A stretch of 27,638 nt of DNA, from NCBI GenBank assembly GCA_900553145.1, contig USCL01000013.1:1-27638 (forward strand), written 5' to 3'. The stretch is from an uncultured Desulfovibrio sp. (GTDB taxonomy: Bacteria > Desulfobacterota > Desulfovibrionia > Desulfovibrionales > Desulfovibrionaceae). The position numbers and the translations under genes are program-made. Below, piece after piece: positions 1 through 5,938 of the stretch; the stretch's first letter is position 1; every line of letters begins with the position of its first letter. Under the pieces are notes generated by a model. That model was not told the origin of the DNA, ran no database searches, and saw nothing but the letters and a program-made list of their open reading frames with translations.

Positions 1-2
1 TC

Positions 3-333
3 ATCACCATGCATGGATCTGCCAATTCACATACTGCCATTCTTGCAAGGACGATGAACATACCAGCAGTGATTTCTCTTGGAGAAGACCTGAAAAAGGA
101 GTATGACGGGAAACTTGCCATTGTTGACGGACTGGAAGGAAAGGTCTACATCGAGCCGGATGCAAAGACCATGGAGGCCATGCAGGAAAAGCAGAGGAAG
201 GACCAGGAGCAGAAGGAACTTCTGGAGCAGTTAAAAGGCAAGGAGAACATAACAAAGAGCGGACAGAAGGTAAATCTGTACGCGAATATCGGAAACCTTG
301 CCGATGTAGGCGCTGTTCTCAAAAATGACGCTG
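3..333 (+). CDS. ptsI: PTS enzyme I (PtsI), internal fragment, foreign to the rest of the window
   Basis: The frame is open from base 3 and gives an internal piece of phosphoenolpyruvate-protein phosphotransferase, the enzyme that passes phosphate from PEP to HPr in sugar uptake. It opens with the phosphohistidine-loop signature (GSANSHTAILARTMNIPAV, active His in NSHT) and ends in the start of the TIM barrel (QKVNLYANIGNLADVGAVLK). The next family residues would be EGIGLFR, but after KNDA the reading turns into nonsense antisense to the neighbouring gene. Codons are AT-richer (many AGA, AAA, GGA) than everything to the right, and the sequence looks clostridial (Lachnospiraceae-like). Both ends are missing, so this is a fragment. 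Family call is firm; origin is inference. Confidence 0.85.
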
Positions 334-1106
334 GACGTGTAGCCGTAGGAACGGGCATAGGCTTCCAGCTGGTCGAAAGCGTAGGCGGGCGTGTTCGGGC
401 AATGCGCGTCGGACCCGAAGCTGATCTTCACGCCCAGATCCGAAGCCAGCTTCATGATCGCCGGATGGGGATAGATCTCATTGCACGGCTTGCGCAATCC
501 GGCGGAGGATATTTCCATTGCCAGCCCGTTGTCACGGATGGCGGTCAAGGCCTCGGCGACGAGGGCGAGGCTTTCCGGCATGGCGAGCCACTGATGGAAG
601 ACATCCACGGAGTACAGCTTGATGATGTCGGGATGCGCGGCGATGTCCACCAGCCCGCTGCGGGCCATATCCGCCAGCGTGCGGAAATAGTTTTCATAAC
701 GCGTGTAACACTGTTGCGGGCTGATCTTCCAATCGTCCTGCGTGAAGTCGAATCCCCACGAACCGAGGAAATGGATGCCCCCGATGATGTAATCGAAGGG
801 ATACGCGGCGACGGCGGCCTCCATGAAGGGACGTTCGGAGGGGAACCAGTCCAGTTCCATGCCGAGCAGCACCTTGGGCGACCCCGACAAGGCGCGGAGC
901 TGCATGACTTCACTGGCGTAACGCACGAAATTCCGACGCAGATGTTCCCGGTATTCCACAGGGTAGGAATACGCCTCAGGACGGGGCGAATGTTCGGAAA
1001 AACCGTATACGGCAAGGCCGCGATCCTTGGCGGCGGCATACATCTCGCCAACGGACGCCTTGCCGTGGGACGCGTTGGTATGATTATGAACGTCTGCAAC
1101 TATCAT
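231..1106 (-). CDS. PHP-domain phosphoesterase, histidinol-phosphatase-like; native C-terminus lost at the junction
   Basis: Metal-dependent PHP-family hydrolase resembling HisK-type histidinol-phosphatase, which makes histidinol in histidine synthesis; other PHP phosphoesterases look alike, so the substrate is uncertain. Visible metal-binding motifs in order: DVHNHT at residues 5-10, GFSEH near 35-39, MELDWF near 83, GGIHFLG, DIAAHPD and the C-terminal FGSDAH. ATG at 1106 follows GAGAG. The ORF formally stops at 231, but only about 262 residues (down to about base 321) belong to this gene. The last 29 are read from the antisense of the ptsI fragment, so the native end is missing. No obvious histidine genes are beside it. 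Confidence 0.75.
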   Translation of the reverse strand: MIVADVHNHTNASHGKASVGEMYAAAKDRGLAVYGFSEHSPRPEAYSYPVEYREHLRRNFVRYASEVMQLRALSGSPKVLLGMELDWFPSERPFMEAAVAAYPFDYIIGGIHFLGSWGFDFTQDDWKISPQQCYTRYENYFRTLADMARSGLVDIAAHPDIIKLYSVDVFHQWLAMPESLALVAEALTAIRDNGLAMEISSAGLRKPCNEIYPHPAIMKLASDLGVKISFGSDAHCPNTPAYAFDQLEAYARSYGYTSSVIFENSAYIGKVSDIRVQIYLLSALCYVLLAF

Positions 1107-1200
1107 GGCCTGACTCTCGTGGTATGTTTTGGCCCCGTCGTCACAACGGGCGTTTCGCGTGGCAACACGTGACGGATACAGTCCGGTGAAACAAGGCCGA

Positions 1201-1206
1201 TGTCAA
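1201..1206 (-). promoter_or_regulatory. Possible -35 box upstream of the PHP gene
   Basis: The minus strand carries a perfect TTGACA about 95 bases upstream of the PHP start, followed 19 bases later by CTGTAT, a poor and slightly wide -10. Weak candidate. Confidence 0.3.
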
Positions 1207-1272
1207 GGGCGAGACACCTATTTATCCAACGAGTCGTACTGGCTTCCATTGGGTGCGTACCGGGCCCAAGGC

Positions 1273-1533
1273 TTATAGCCCGCCGAGAAAGGAGCCTTTT
1301 CCGGTTTTTCTCCACATGGGAAGGAACATCACAGGCAGCGTCAACAGGATATCGAGCATCAATGCGCGCAGCATATCAGAGAGGGGAAACCAACGCAGCG
1401 CAACCCCAAAAGATATCAATCCGGTCAACAGGGAAAAGCTTGCAAAATAAAGATAGATCCACCCCCAACTCCGGAACTGCTTCCCAAAACCTTTTCCCGG
1501 AAAGAGCCATCTTTGAACACCGGCAAGTTTCAT
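1273..1533 (-). CDS. Small two-helix membrane protein, unknown function
   Basis: 86-residue protein with two hydrophobic stretches, about residues 24-42 (WIYLYFASFSLLTGLISFG) and 55-70 (ALMLDILLTLPVMFLP), and basic ends. The start at 1533 is chosen because GGAGG lies 5 bases upstream; an ATG at 1545 would add four residues. It lies downstream of metK on the same strand but beyond a clear terminator, so it is probably transcribed separately. I recognise no family. Confidence 0.55.
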   Translation of the reverse strand: MKLAGVQRWLFPGKGFGKQFRSWGWIYLYFASFSLLTGLISFGVALRWFPLSDMLRALMLDILLTLPVMFLPMWRKTGKGSFLGGL

Positions 1534-1593
1534 GCGCGCCTCCATAGAGAGAATCTTCTCGGAGTTATCTCTAACGCGCGCTTGGCCAGCAAA

Positions 1594-1621
1594 AAAAGAC
1601 GCCCCCGGAGAGGCGTCTTTT
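1594..1621 (-). terminator. Rho-independent terminator of metK
   Basis: GACGCC (1598-1603) pairs with GGCGTC (1612-1617) around an 8-base loop, extended by AAAA/TTTT. On the minus strand the stem is followed by a run of seven T. It lies about 80 bases past the metK stop. The flanking A and T runs could let it work in both directions. Confidence 0.85.
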
Positions 1622-1701
1622 CTGTTCTTGCGACGGCCTTCATACACGGAGCGTTACGCTCAAGAAAGGCCGTTCGATAGCGGGGCTACGCGTGGCTACG
1701 C

Positions 1702-2877
1702 TCAAACCTTCGCGGCGGTACGGAGGTCGGCGGCGGCGTCGGCGCGTTCCCACGTGAATTCGGGGAGTTCGCGGCCGAAGTGGCCGTAGCAGGAGGTCTT
1801 TTTGTAGATGGGGCGGAGCAGGTCAAGCCGCTTCGTGATGTGGTAGGGGCGCAGGTCGAACACTTCGCGCACGGCCTTGGTCAGCACTTCATCCGGGATA
1901 TCGCTCGTGCCGAGGGAGGACACCAGCACGGACACGGGCTCGGCCACGCCGATGCAATAGGCAATCTGCACTTCGCAGCGCGGAGCCAGACCGGCGGCGA
2001 CCACGTTCTTGGCCACGTAGCGGCCCATATAGGCGGCGGAACGGTCGACCTTGGAGGGGTCCTTGCCGGAGAAGGCGCCGCCGCCGTGATGCCCGGAGCC
2101 GCCGTAGGTGTCCTGAATGATCTTGCGTCCGGTCAGACCGCAGTCGCCCATAGGCCCGCCGATGACGAAACGGCCCGTGGTATTGATGAAGATTTCGCAA
2201 TCCTTCTCGTCGAACAGGCCGGTGGGCTCAAGCACGGGACGGATAACCGTACGCTTCACGGCATCGATGATGTCGGCCTGAGAGGCGGAGGCGGCGTGCT
2301 GCGTGGAAACGACCACGTTGTTGATGCGGATCGGCTTGCCGTCGACATATTCAAAGGAAACCTGCGTCTTGCCGTCGGGACGGAAGAAGTCCACCACGCC
2401 GTCCTTGCGGACTTTGGTGAGCTGCTGCGAGAGCTGGTGCGCCCAGTAGATGGGCGCGGGCATCAGGGTCGGGGTTTCGTTGCAGGCGAACCCGAACATC
2501 ATGCCCTGATCGCCGGCGCCCTGATTTTCCGGATCATCGCGGTCCACACCCTGCGCGATGTCGCCGGACTGGTGGTCGATGGAGGAAAGGACGGCGCACG
2601 TCTGCCAGTCAAAGCCCATTTCGGAACTGTTGTAGCCGATTTCCTTGATGGTTTCGCGGACGACCTTCGGCAGATCGGCGTAGCCCTTGGTGCTGATTTC
2701 ACCGGCGATGACGGCCATGCCGGTCGTCACGAGGGTCTCGCACGCCACACGAGATTCGGGATCCTGTTCGATCAGCGTATCGAGGATGGCATCGGAAATC
2801 TGGTCGGCAACCTTATCGGGATGACCTTCGGTCACGGACTCGGACGTAAAGAAATATCTGCCTTTTTCGGGCTGCAT
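1702..2877 (-). CDS. metK: S-adenosylmethionine synthetase (methionine adenosyltransferase)
   Basis: Cytosolic enzyme making S-adenosylmethionine from methionine and ATP, the methyl donor of the cell. At 391 residues it has normal family length. Hallmarks: FTSESVTEGHPDKVADQISDA at residues 10-30, the ATP-binding GAGDQGMMFG, the phosphate-loop motif GGGAFSGKDPSKVDRSAAY, and CEVQIAYCIGVAEPVSV. ATG at 2877 follows AAGGAG at 6 bases; an in-frame extension to 2967 lacks family similarity. Single-gene unit ended by the hairpin at 1594-1621. The roughly 90-base leader shows no SAM riboswitch I can recognise, but a palindromic operator-like site lies at 2970-2989. Confidence 0.97.
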   Translation of the reverse strand: MQPEKGRYFFTSESVTEGHPDKVADQISDAILDTLIEQDPESRVACETLVTTGMAVIAGEISTKGYADLPKVVRETIKEIGYNSSEMGFDWQTCAVLSSIDHQSGDIAQGVDRDDPENQGAGDQGMMFGFACNETPTLMPAPIYWAHQLSQQLTKVRKDGVVDFFRPDGKTQVSFEYVDGKPIRINNVVVSTQHAASASQADIIDAVKRTVIRPVLEPTGLFDEKDCEIFINTTGRFVIGGPMGDCGLTGRKIIQDTYGGSGHHGGGAFSGKDPSKVDRSAAYMGRYVAKNVVAAGLAPRCEVQIAYCIGVAEPVSVLVSSLGTSDIPDEVLTKAVREVFDLRPYHITKRLDLLRPIYKKTSCYGHFGRELPEFTWERADAAADLRTAAKV

Positions 2878-2936
2878 GGATGGCTCCTTAATCGGGCGAT
2901 GCGGCAAACACCGCCTGTAAATTGACCTTGTTCTGT

Positions 2937-2977
2937 CTTGATATGCCGAAGCGGAACCTTCAAACATTCATATCAAG
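2937..2977 (-). promoter_or_regulatory. Inverted repeat in the metK upstream region
   Basis: CTTGATATG (2937-2945) and CATATCAAG (2969-2977) form a perfect 9-base inverted repeat enclosing a small CCGAAGCGG hairpin. The distal arm overlaps the operator-like site at 2970-2989. It could be a leader stem or a second half-site pair for the same protein. Confidence 0.45.
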
Positions 2978-2989
2978 GTATCCAGATAT
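2970..2989 (-). promoter_or_regulatory. Operator-like palindrome upstream of metK, shared with the NhaC-type transporter
   Basis: Read toward metK the site is ATATCTGGATACCTTGATAT, an imperfect palindrome with outer ATATC/GATAT arms. It matches TTATCTGCATACATTGATAT at 19997-20016 at 17 of 20 positions, in the same orientation to the downstream gene. It ends 92 bases before the metK start. A SAH/SAM-responsive repressor such as SahR, known for methionine genes in Desulfovibrio, is a candidate; I cannot confirm its motif from memory. Confidence 0.6.
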
Positions 2990-3116
2990 ATACATACAGT
3001 CATCTTTTACCATGACGCTTCGCCGTTGTCCAGTACCTCCCGCATGATTTCCATACCGGAACCCGTTGTCATCCCGGCGGATCGTCCGGCACGGCCTTCT
3101 GCGGCTCAAAATCCAG

Positions 3117-3145
3117 TTGACCTGCCCCCCAGCTCCCGGCACACT
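3117..3145 (+). promoter_or_regulatory. Possible promoter of the peptidase-ispH operon
   Basis: TTGACC at 3117-3122 is followed after 17 bases by CACACT at 3140-3145, about 25 bases before the first gene start. The -35 is good, the -10 poor. Confidence 0.35.
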
Positions 3146-3167
3146 CTCTTCCCGTGAGGAATTTGCC

Positions 3168-3779
3168 ATGAATCCGGCCTATCAGGGACAACTCGATGTT
3201 TTTTGCGCCGCCTATGCGGTGATCAACGCCATGCGGCACATCAACGCCACGCGGCTGCTCGCCTGCCGCGCCATCCTGCACGAAGCGTTGCTCGACGCCG
3301 CCCGCGATGAGGAACTGTTCCGCGCCATCCTCGAGCAGCGAACGGACTATGCGGACTGGGTGGACGCCATGCTCGCCCGTCTGGAAAAGCAAGGCTCGCT
3401 GCTGACGGCCCGCCCCTTTCCGACCCATTTTCCCGGCCCGGGCGCGCCGTCCCCCTCCGCCCTCTGGGAGAGTATCACCGACTGGCTGCGGCGCGGCGAA
3501 CGCAACGCCGTGCTGCTCCAGTTCGTCCGGGCCTTATACCCGACGGATGCGGTGATACGGCATTGGACCTGCTGCAACGGCGTGATCGGGGATACGCTCA
3601 TGCTGTTCGACTCCAGCATCGAACCCGGAGCGCTCCACCAGCTTTCCCGCGAGAGCCTCATTTCCGATCCCGCCGACGACGGCCCCGGAAAAATCCTCAT
3701 CGTCCCGTATACCATCCGGTTCCTGGGCCCGCGCCTTCAGGGCGGGAAGAGGCCGCGCCAACGACCCGCAACAGCATAG
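3168..3779 (+). CDS. Putative papain-like (C39-like) cysteine peptidase, first gene of the ispH operon
   Basis: 203-residue cytosolic protein with no signal peptide. The N-terminus GQLDVFCAAYAVINAM has the look of a papain-fold active site: Q8 as oxyanion residue and C13 as nucleophile, followed by AxxN. A later IRHWTCCNGVIGDTLMLFDSS supplies H132 and D148, spaced like the His and Asp of the C39-like fold. The start at 3168 is chosen from GAGGA upstream; the in-frame extension to 3066 has no coding character. It ends 12 bases before ispH, so the two are almost surely co-transcribed. Substrate unknown; the fold call is inference from spacing, and an acyltransferase or transglutaminase-like role remains possible. 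Confidence 0.6.
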   Translation: MNPAYQGQLDVFCAAYAVINAMRHINATRLLACRAILHEALLDAARDEELFRAILEQRTDYADWVDAMLARLEKQGSLLTARPFPTHFPGPGAPSPSALWESITDWLRRGERNAVLLQFVRALYPTDAVIRHWTCCNGVIGDTLMLFDSSIEPGALHQLSRESLISDPADDGPGKILIVPYTIRFLGPRLQGGKRPRQRPATA

Positions 3780-3791
3780 AGGAGGAACGCC

Positions 3792-4649
3792 ATGACAACG
3801 GTATTGCGCGCCAAAACGGCGGGGTTTTGCATGGGCGTGGGGCTTGCCCTGCGCAAACTCGATCAGGCCATCAAGGAACACCGGAACGGCGGCTCCGGCA
3901 GGCTGGCCATGCTCGGCCCCATCATCCACAACCCGCAGGTCATGGCCGCCTACACGCAACAGGGGGTCATCTGCGCCCACTCGCTTGCCGATGTCCACCC
4001 GGGGGACACCATCATCATCCGGGCGCACGGCATTCCGCGCGAAGACGAAGAGCGCCTGCTCGACCTCGGTGCGCATGTCCTTGATGCGACATGCCCGAAA
4101 GTCAAACAGGCGCAGCTCTCCATCGACGAGGCCACCCGGGGGGGGACGTCCCTCTACCTGTTCGGCGAGGCCGAACATCCGGAAGTGCAGGGGCTCGTCT
4201 CCTACGCCAACGGGCCATGCCTTGTATTTGGAAGCCTGAGGGAACTGAAAGAGAAACAGACGTTCAAAGATACCCCGGATGTGGTGCTGGCGGCTCAGAC
4301 CACGCAGGAGCGGGAGGAGTTTGAAGCCATCAAGAGATCGCTTGCGGAAGGGCATTCGCTATCCGTGCTGGAAACCATCTGCGATGCAACCCGGAGGCGC
4401 CAGCAGGAAGCGCTGATGATTTCGCAGCAGGCGGACGCGATGATCGTCGTGGGAGGAAAAGCGAGCGGGAACACGCGCCGTCTGGCCGATGTGGCGAAAA
4501 GCTGCGGCATTCCGGTGTGGCACATTGAGGTACCGGAAGAACTTCCTGTTGAAACGCTGAAGCAATACGGCTCCATCGGCCTTACCGCCGGGGCTTCAAC
4601 GCCCAGAAGCATTATCGACTCCGTGCAGGAATCCCTTAAGGCGCTCTAG
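3792..4649 (+). CDS. ispH: 4-hydroxy-3-methylbut-2-enyl diphosphate reductase
   Basis: Last enzyme of the MEP isoprenoid pathway: a [4Fe-4S] reductase turning HMBPP into IPP and DMAPP. At 285 residues it is of usual length. Cluster ligands C13 (GFCMGV), C101 (DATCPKVK) and C197 (TICDATRRRQ) are present, as are the substrate residues H46 (IIHNPQV), H79 (RAHGIP), E128 with H129 (GEAEHPEV) and the TTQE motif. The C-terminal GGKASGNTRRL and TAGASTPRSII are also typical. ATG at 3792 follows AGGAGG. Second gene after the peptidase-like protein. I see no strong terminator; a GC-rich imperfect stem sits near 4665-4685. Confidence 0.96.
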   Translation: MTTVLRAKTAGFCMGVGLALRKLDQAIKEHRNGGSGRLAMLGPIIHNPQVMAAYTQQGVICAHSLADVHPGDTIIIRAHGIPREDEERLLDLGAHVLDATCPKVKQAQLSIDEATRGGTSLYLFGEAEHPEVQGLVSYANGPCLVFGSLRELKEKQTFKDTPDVVLAAQTTQEREEFEAIKRSLAEGHSLSVLETICDATRRRQQEALMISQQADAMIVVGGKASGNTRRLADVAKSCGIPVWHIEVPEELPVETLKQYGSIGLTAGASTPRSIIDSVQESLKAL

Positions 4650-4719
4650 ATATCCCGGGAGGGCGGCCCAAAGGCGCCCCCCCGCCGATGAAGGCAAAAC
4701 GGGTATTCTTCTGACCGGG

Positions 4720-4986
4720 TTAGGCGCGCACCGTGGAACCAACGCTGTCCGAGGGCTCCAGACGATAGCCCATTTCCAAGGCCATCTTTTCCAGCGGCGT
4801 CACATTGCCGGTGGTCTTCATGATATGCATGAGCGTTTCGGCACCGAGCTTCGCGCCGGTGTCATAGGGATTCACTTCACGCAGAAGGGTCGAATAGGGC
4901 TTCCCGACAGCCTGTGCGATAGCCTTAGCACCGATAGGGCTTTCGAGAACGAGATCATGAACGGTGGTGATAAGATCGTTCGACAT
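4720..4986 (-). CDS. Phage CII-like (CP76-type) DNA-binding regulator, stand-alone
   Basis: 88-residue protein with a helix-turn-helix-like start (SPIGAKAIAQAVGKPYSTLLREVNPYD) followed by GAKLGAETLMHIMKTTGNVTPLEKMALEMGYRLEP. This is the pattern of the phage regulatory protein CII family (Phage_CP76), often a solitary gene in Desulfovibrionaceae. The start at 4986 has AGGAGA about 6 bases upstream; an alternative ATG at 5001 has none. No other phage gene is adjacent. Its upstream region is the one holding repeated GGAGTA/TACTCC motifs, so it may control itself and the divergent DUF1653 gene. DNA-binding is family knowledge; targets are inference. Confidence 0.8.
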   Translation of the reverse strand: MSNDLITTVHDLVLESPIGAKAIAQAVGKPYSTLLREVNPYDTGAKLGAETLMHIMKTTGNVTPLEKMALEMGYRLEPSDSVGSTVRA

Positions 4987-5120
4987 GGTTTTCTCCTGCA
5001 TAAAGCATTCGGTTGAATGGTTGGCTACAAATTGCCTTATGGACAATGGCCGTTTCCGACCGGCTTTAACCGGAGCACCTCCGGCAACCCCCTTCTGGCA
5101 AAAAAATCTCTTTTCGGTAA

Positions 5121-5380
5121 GGAGTATCATAGGAGTACTTATATCAAAAAACCTCACATGAGAGGGAGTATTCTCATGCAGGAAACAGGGGAAAGCACCT
5201 GTACTCCCCCCCTGCTACGCCCTCGGATACCCCCTGCCACCTTTAGAGTACCCTGTCGGGAGACCTTAAAAAATCACCTTCTTTTCTTACTGTTTAGACT
5301 CAAAGCTCTCACCCTTGAACAGCAACTAAAACCCTCCCCGTACCTCTTTAGGGGGGAGTACTCCCCTCCGTACTCCCCCC
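5121..5380. repeat. Cluster of GGAGTA/TACTCC motifs between divergent genes
   Basis: GGAGTA or its complement occurs at 5121, 5132, 5165, 5202, 5358 (inside the perfect palindrome GGGGAGTACTCCCC, 5353-5366) and 5371, with variants GGATACCCC at 5225 and GAGTACCC at 5246. Two further TACTCC copies lie inside the next gene at 5507 and 5519. Such density suggests multiple binding sites for one regulator, possibly the CII-like protein. Between the motifs the DNA is pyrimidine-rich and shows no gene. Confidence 0.5.
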
Positions 5381-5404
5381 ATTTCCCCCTTAGAGGAGAT
5401 TCCC

Positions 5405-5671
5405 ATGACGATTTTTTTCCGCCACTACAAAAACCGTTATTATCAGATCATAGGTGAGGCCCTCGATACCCGGGACGATTCCCTTGTTGTCGTCTACCGC
5501 ACGCTGTACTCCTCCGGGTACTCCCTCTTCACCCGCCCGAAAGAGGAATTTTTCGGTTCCGTGCGGCGCCCCGATGGTTCCGAATGCCTCCGTTTCACCC
5601 CTGTCGAGTACGCCGATCTGCCCGAAGACGCCCGATCCCGCGTTGTCCATGAAATAAAAATATGGAAGTAA
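5405..5671 (+). CDS. DUF1653-family protein
   Basis: 88-residue protein matching the small DUF1653 family: RHYKNRYYQIIGEALDTRDDSLVVVYRTLY, then a TRPKEEFFGSV stretch and a final RFTPVEY. Family function is not known to me; it is a single small beta-rich domain. ATG at 5405 follows AGGAG. The upstream DNA carries the GTACTCC motif cluster and two more copies lie within its coding sequence, which is unusual. It is divergent from the CII-like regulator. Confidence 0.8.
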   Translation: MTIFFRHYKNRYYQIIGEALDTRDDSLVVVYRTLYSSGYSLFTRPKEEFFGSVRRPDGSECLRFTPVEYADLPEDARSRVVHEIKIWK

Positions 5672-5938
5672 AGAAACTGCGGGGAGGAAGGGAACTTCCG
5701 GAAAAGCCCCCCGCGCCCCCCTTTTTCCTTCCCCAAACATCCGTAAACGGGGCGGTATGGCGGCCACGGCGGCGCGACGGGCGGAACCTTGCCGAACCGC
5801 TTCCCGGCATTGCGGAAAAAATACTGCCGGGAACGCACCTGAGGAACCTGCCCGCCCGGGACGGGACAGCGGCGGGAAGCACAACAGGGACGGATTCTCG
5901 AATGCTCCGACGCGGACGCGCCGAAGGAAGGAGGCATC
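5672..5938. other. Intergenic, no gene seen
   Basis: GC-rich spacer between the DUF1653 gene and the ankyrin-type gene. It contains a small hairpin (GGAAG/CTTCC, near 5688-5701) followed by C-rich then T-rich DNA, possibly a weak terminator. Open frames here have no coding character. Confidence 0.4.

Noticed and set aside
2880..3000. SAM riboswitch in the metK leader
   Set aside because: I could not fit SAM-I, SAM-II or SAH consensus cores; only a simple inverted repeat and the palindromic site are visible.
2960..3169. Small minus-strand ORF upstream of metK
   Set aside because: It covers the regulatory region, lacks an SD and shows no coding character.
4650..4690. Terminator of ispH
   Set aside because: The GC-rich imperfect stem has a bulge and is not followed by a T-run in either direction.
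4720..4986. Prophage remnant around the CII-like gene
   Set aside because: No integrase, structural gene or attachment site is adjacent; solitary CII-like genes are common in this bacterial group.
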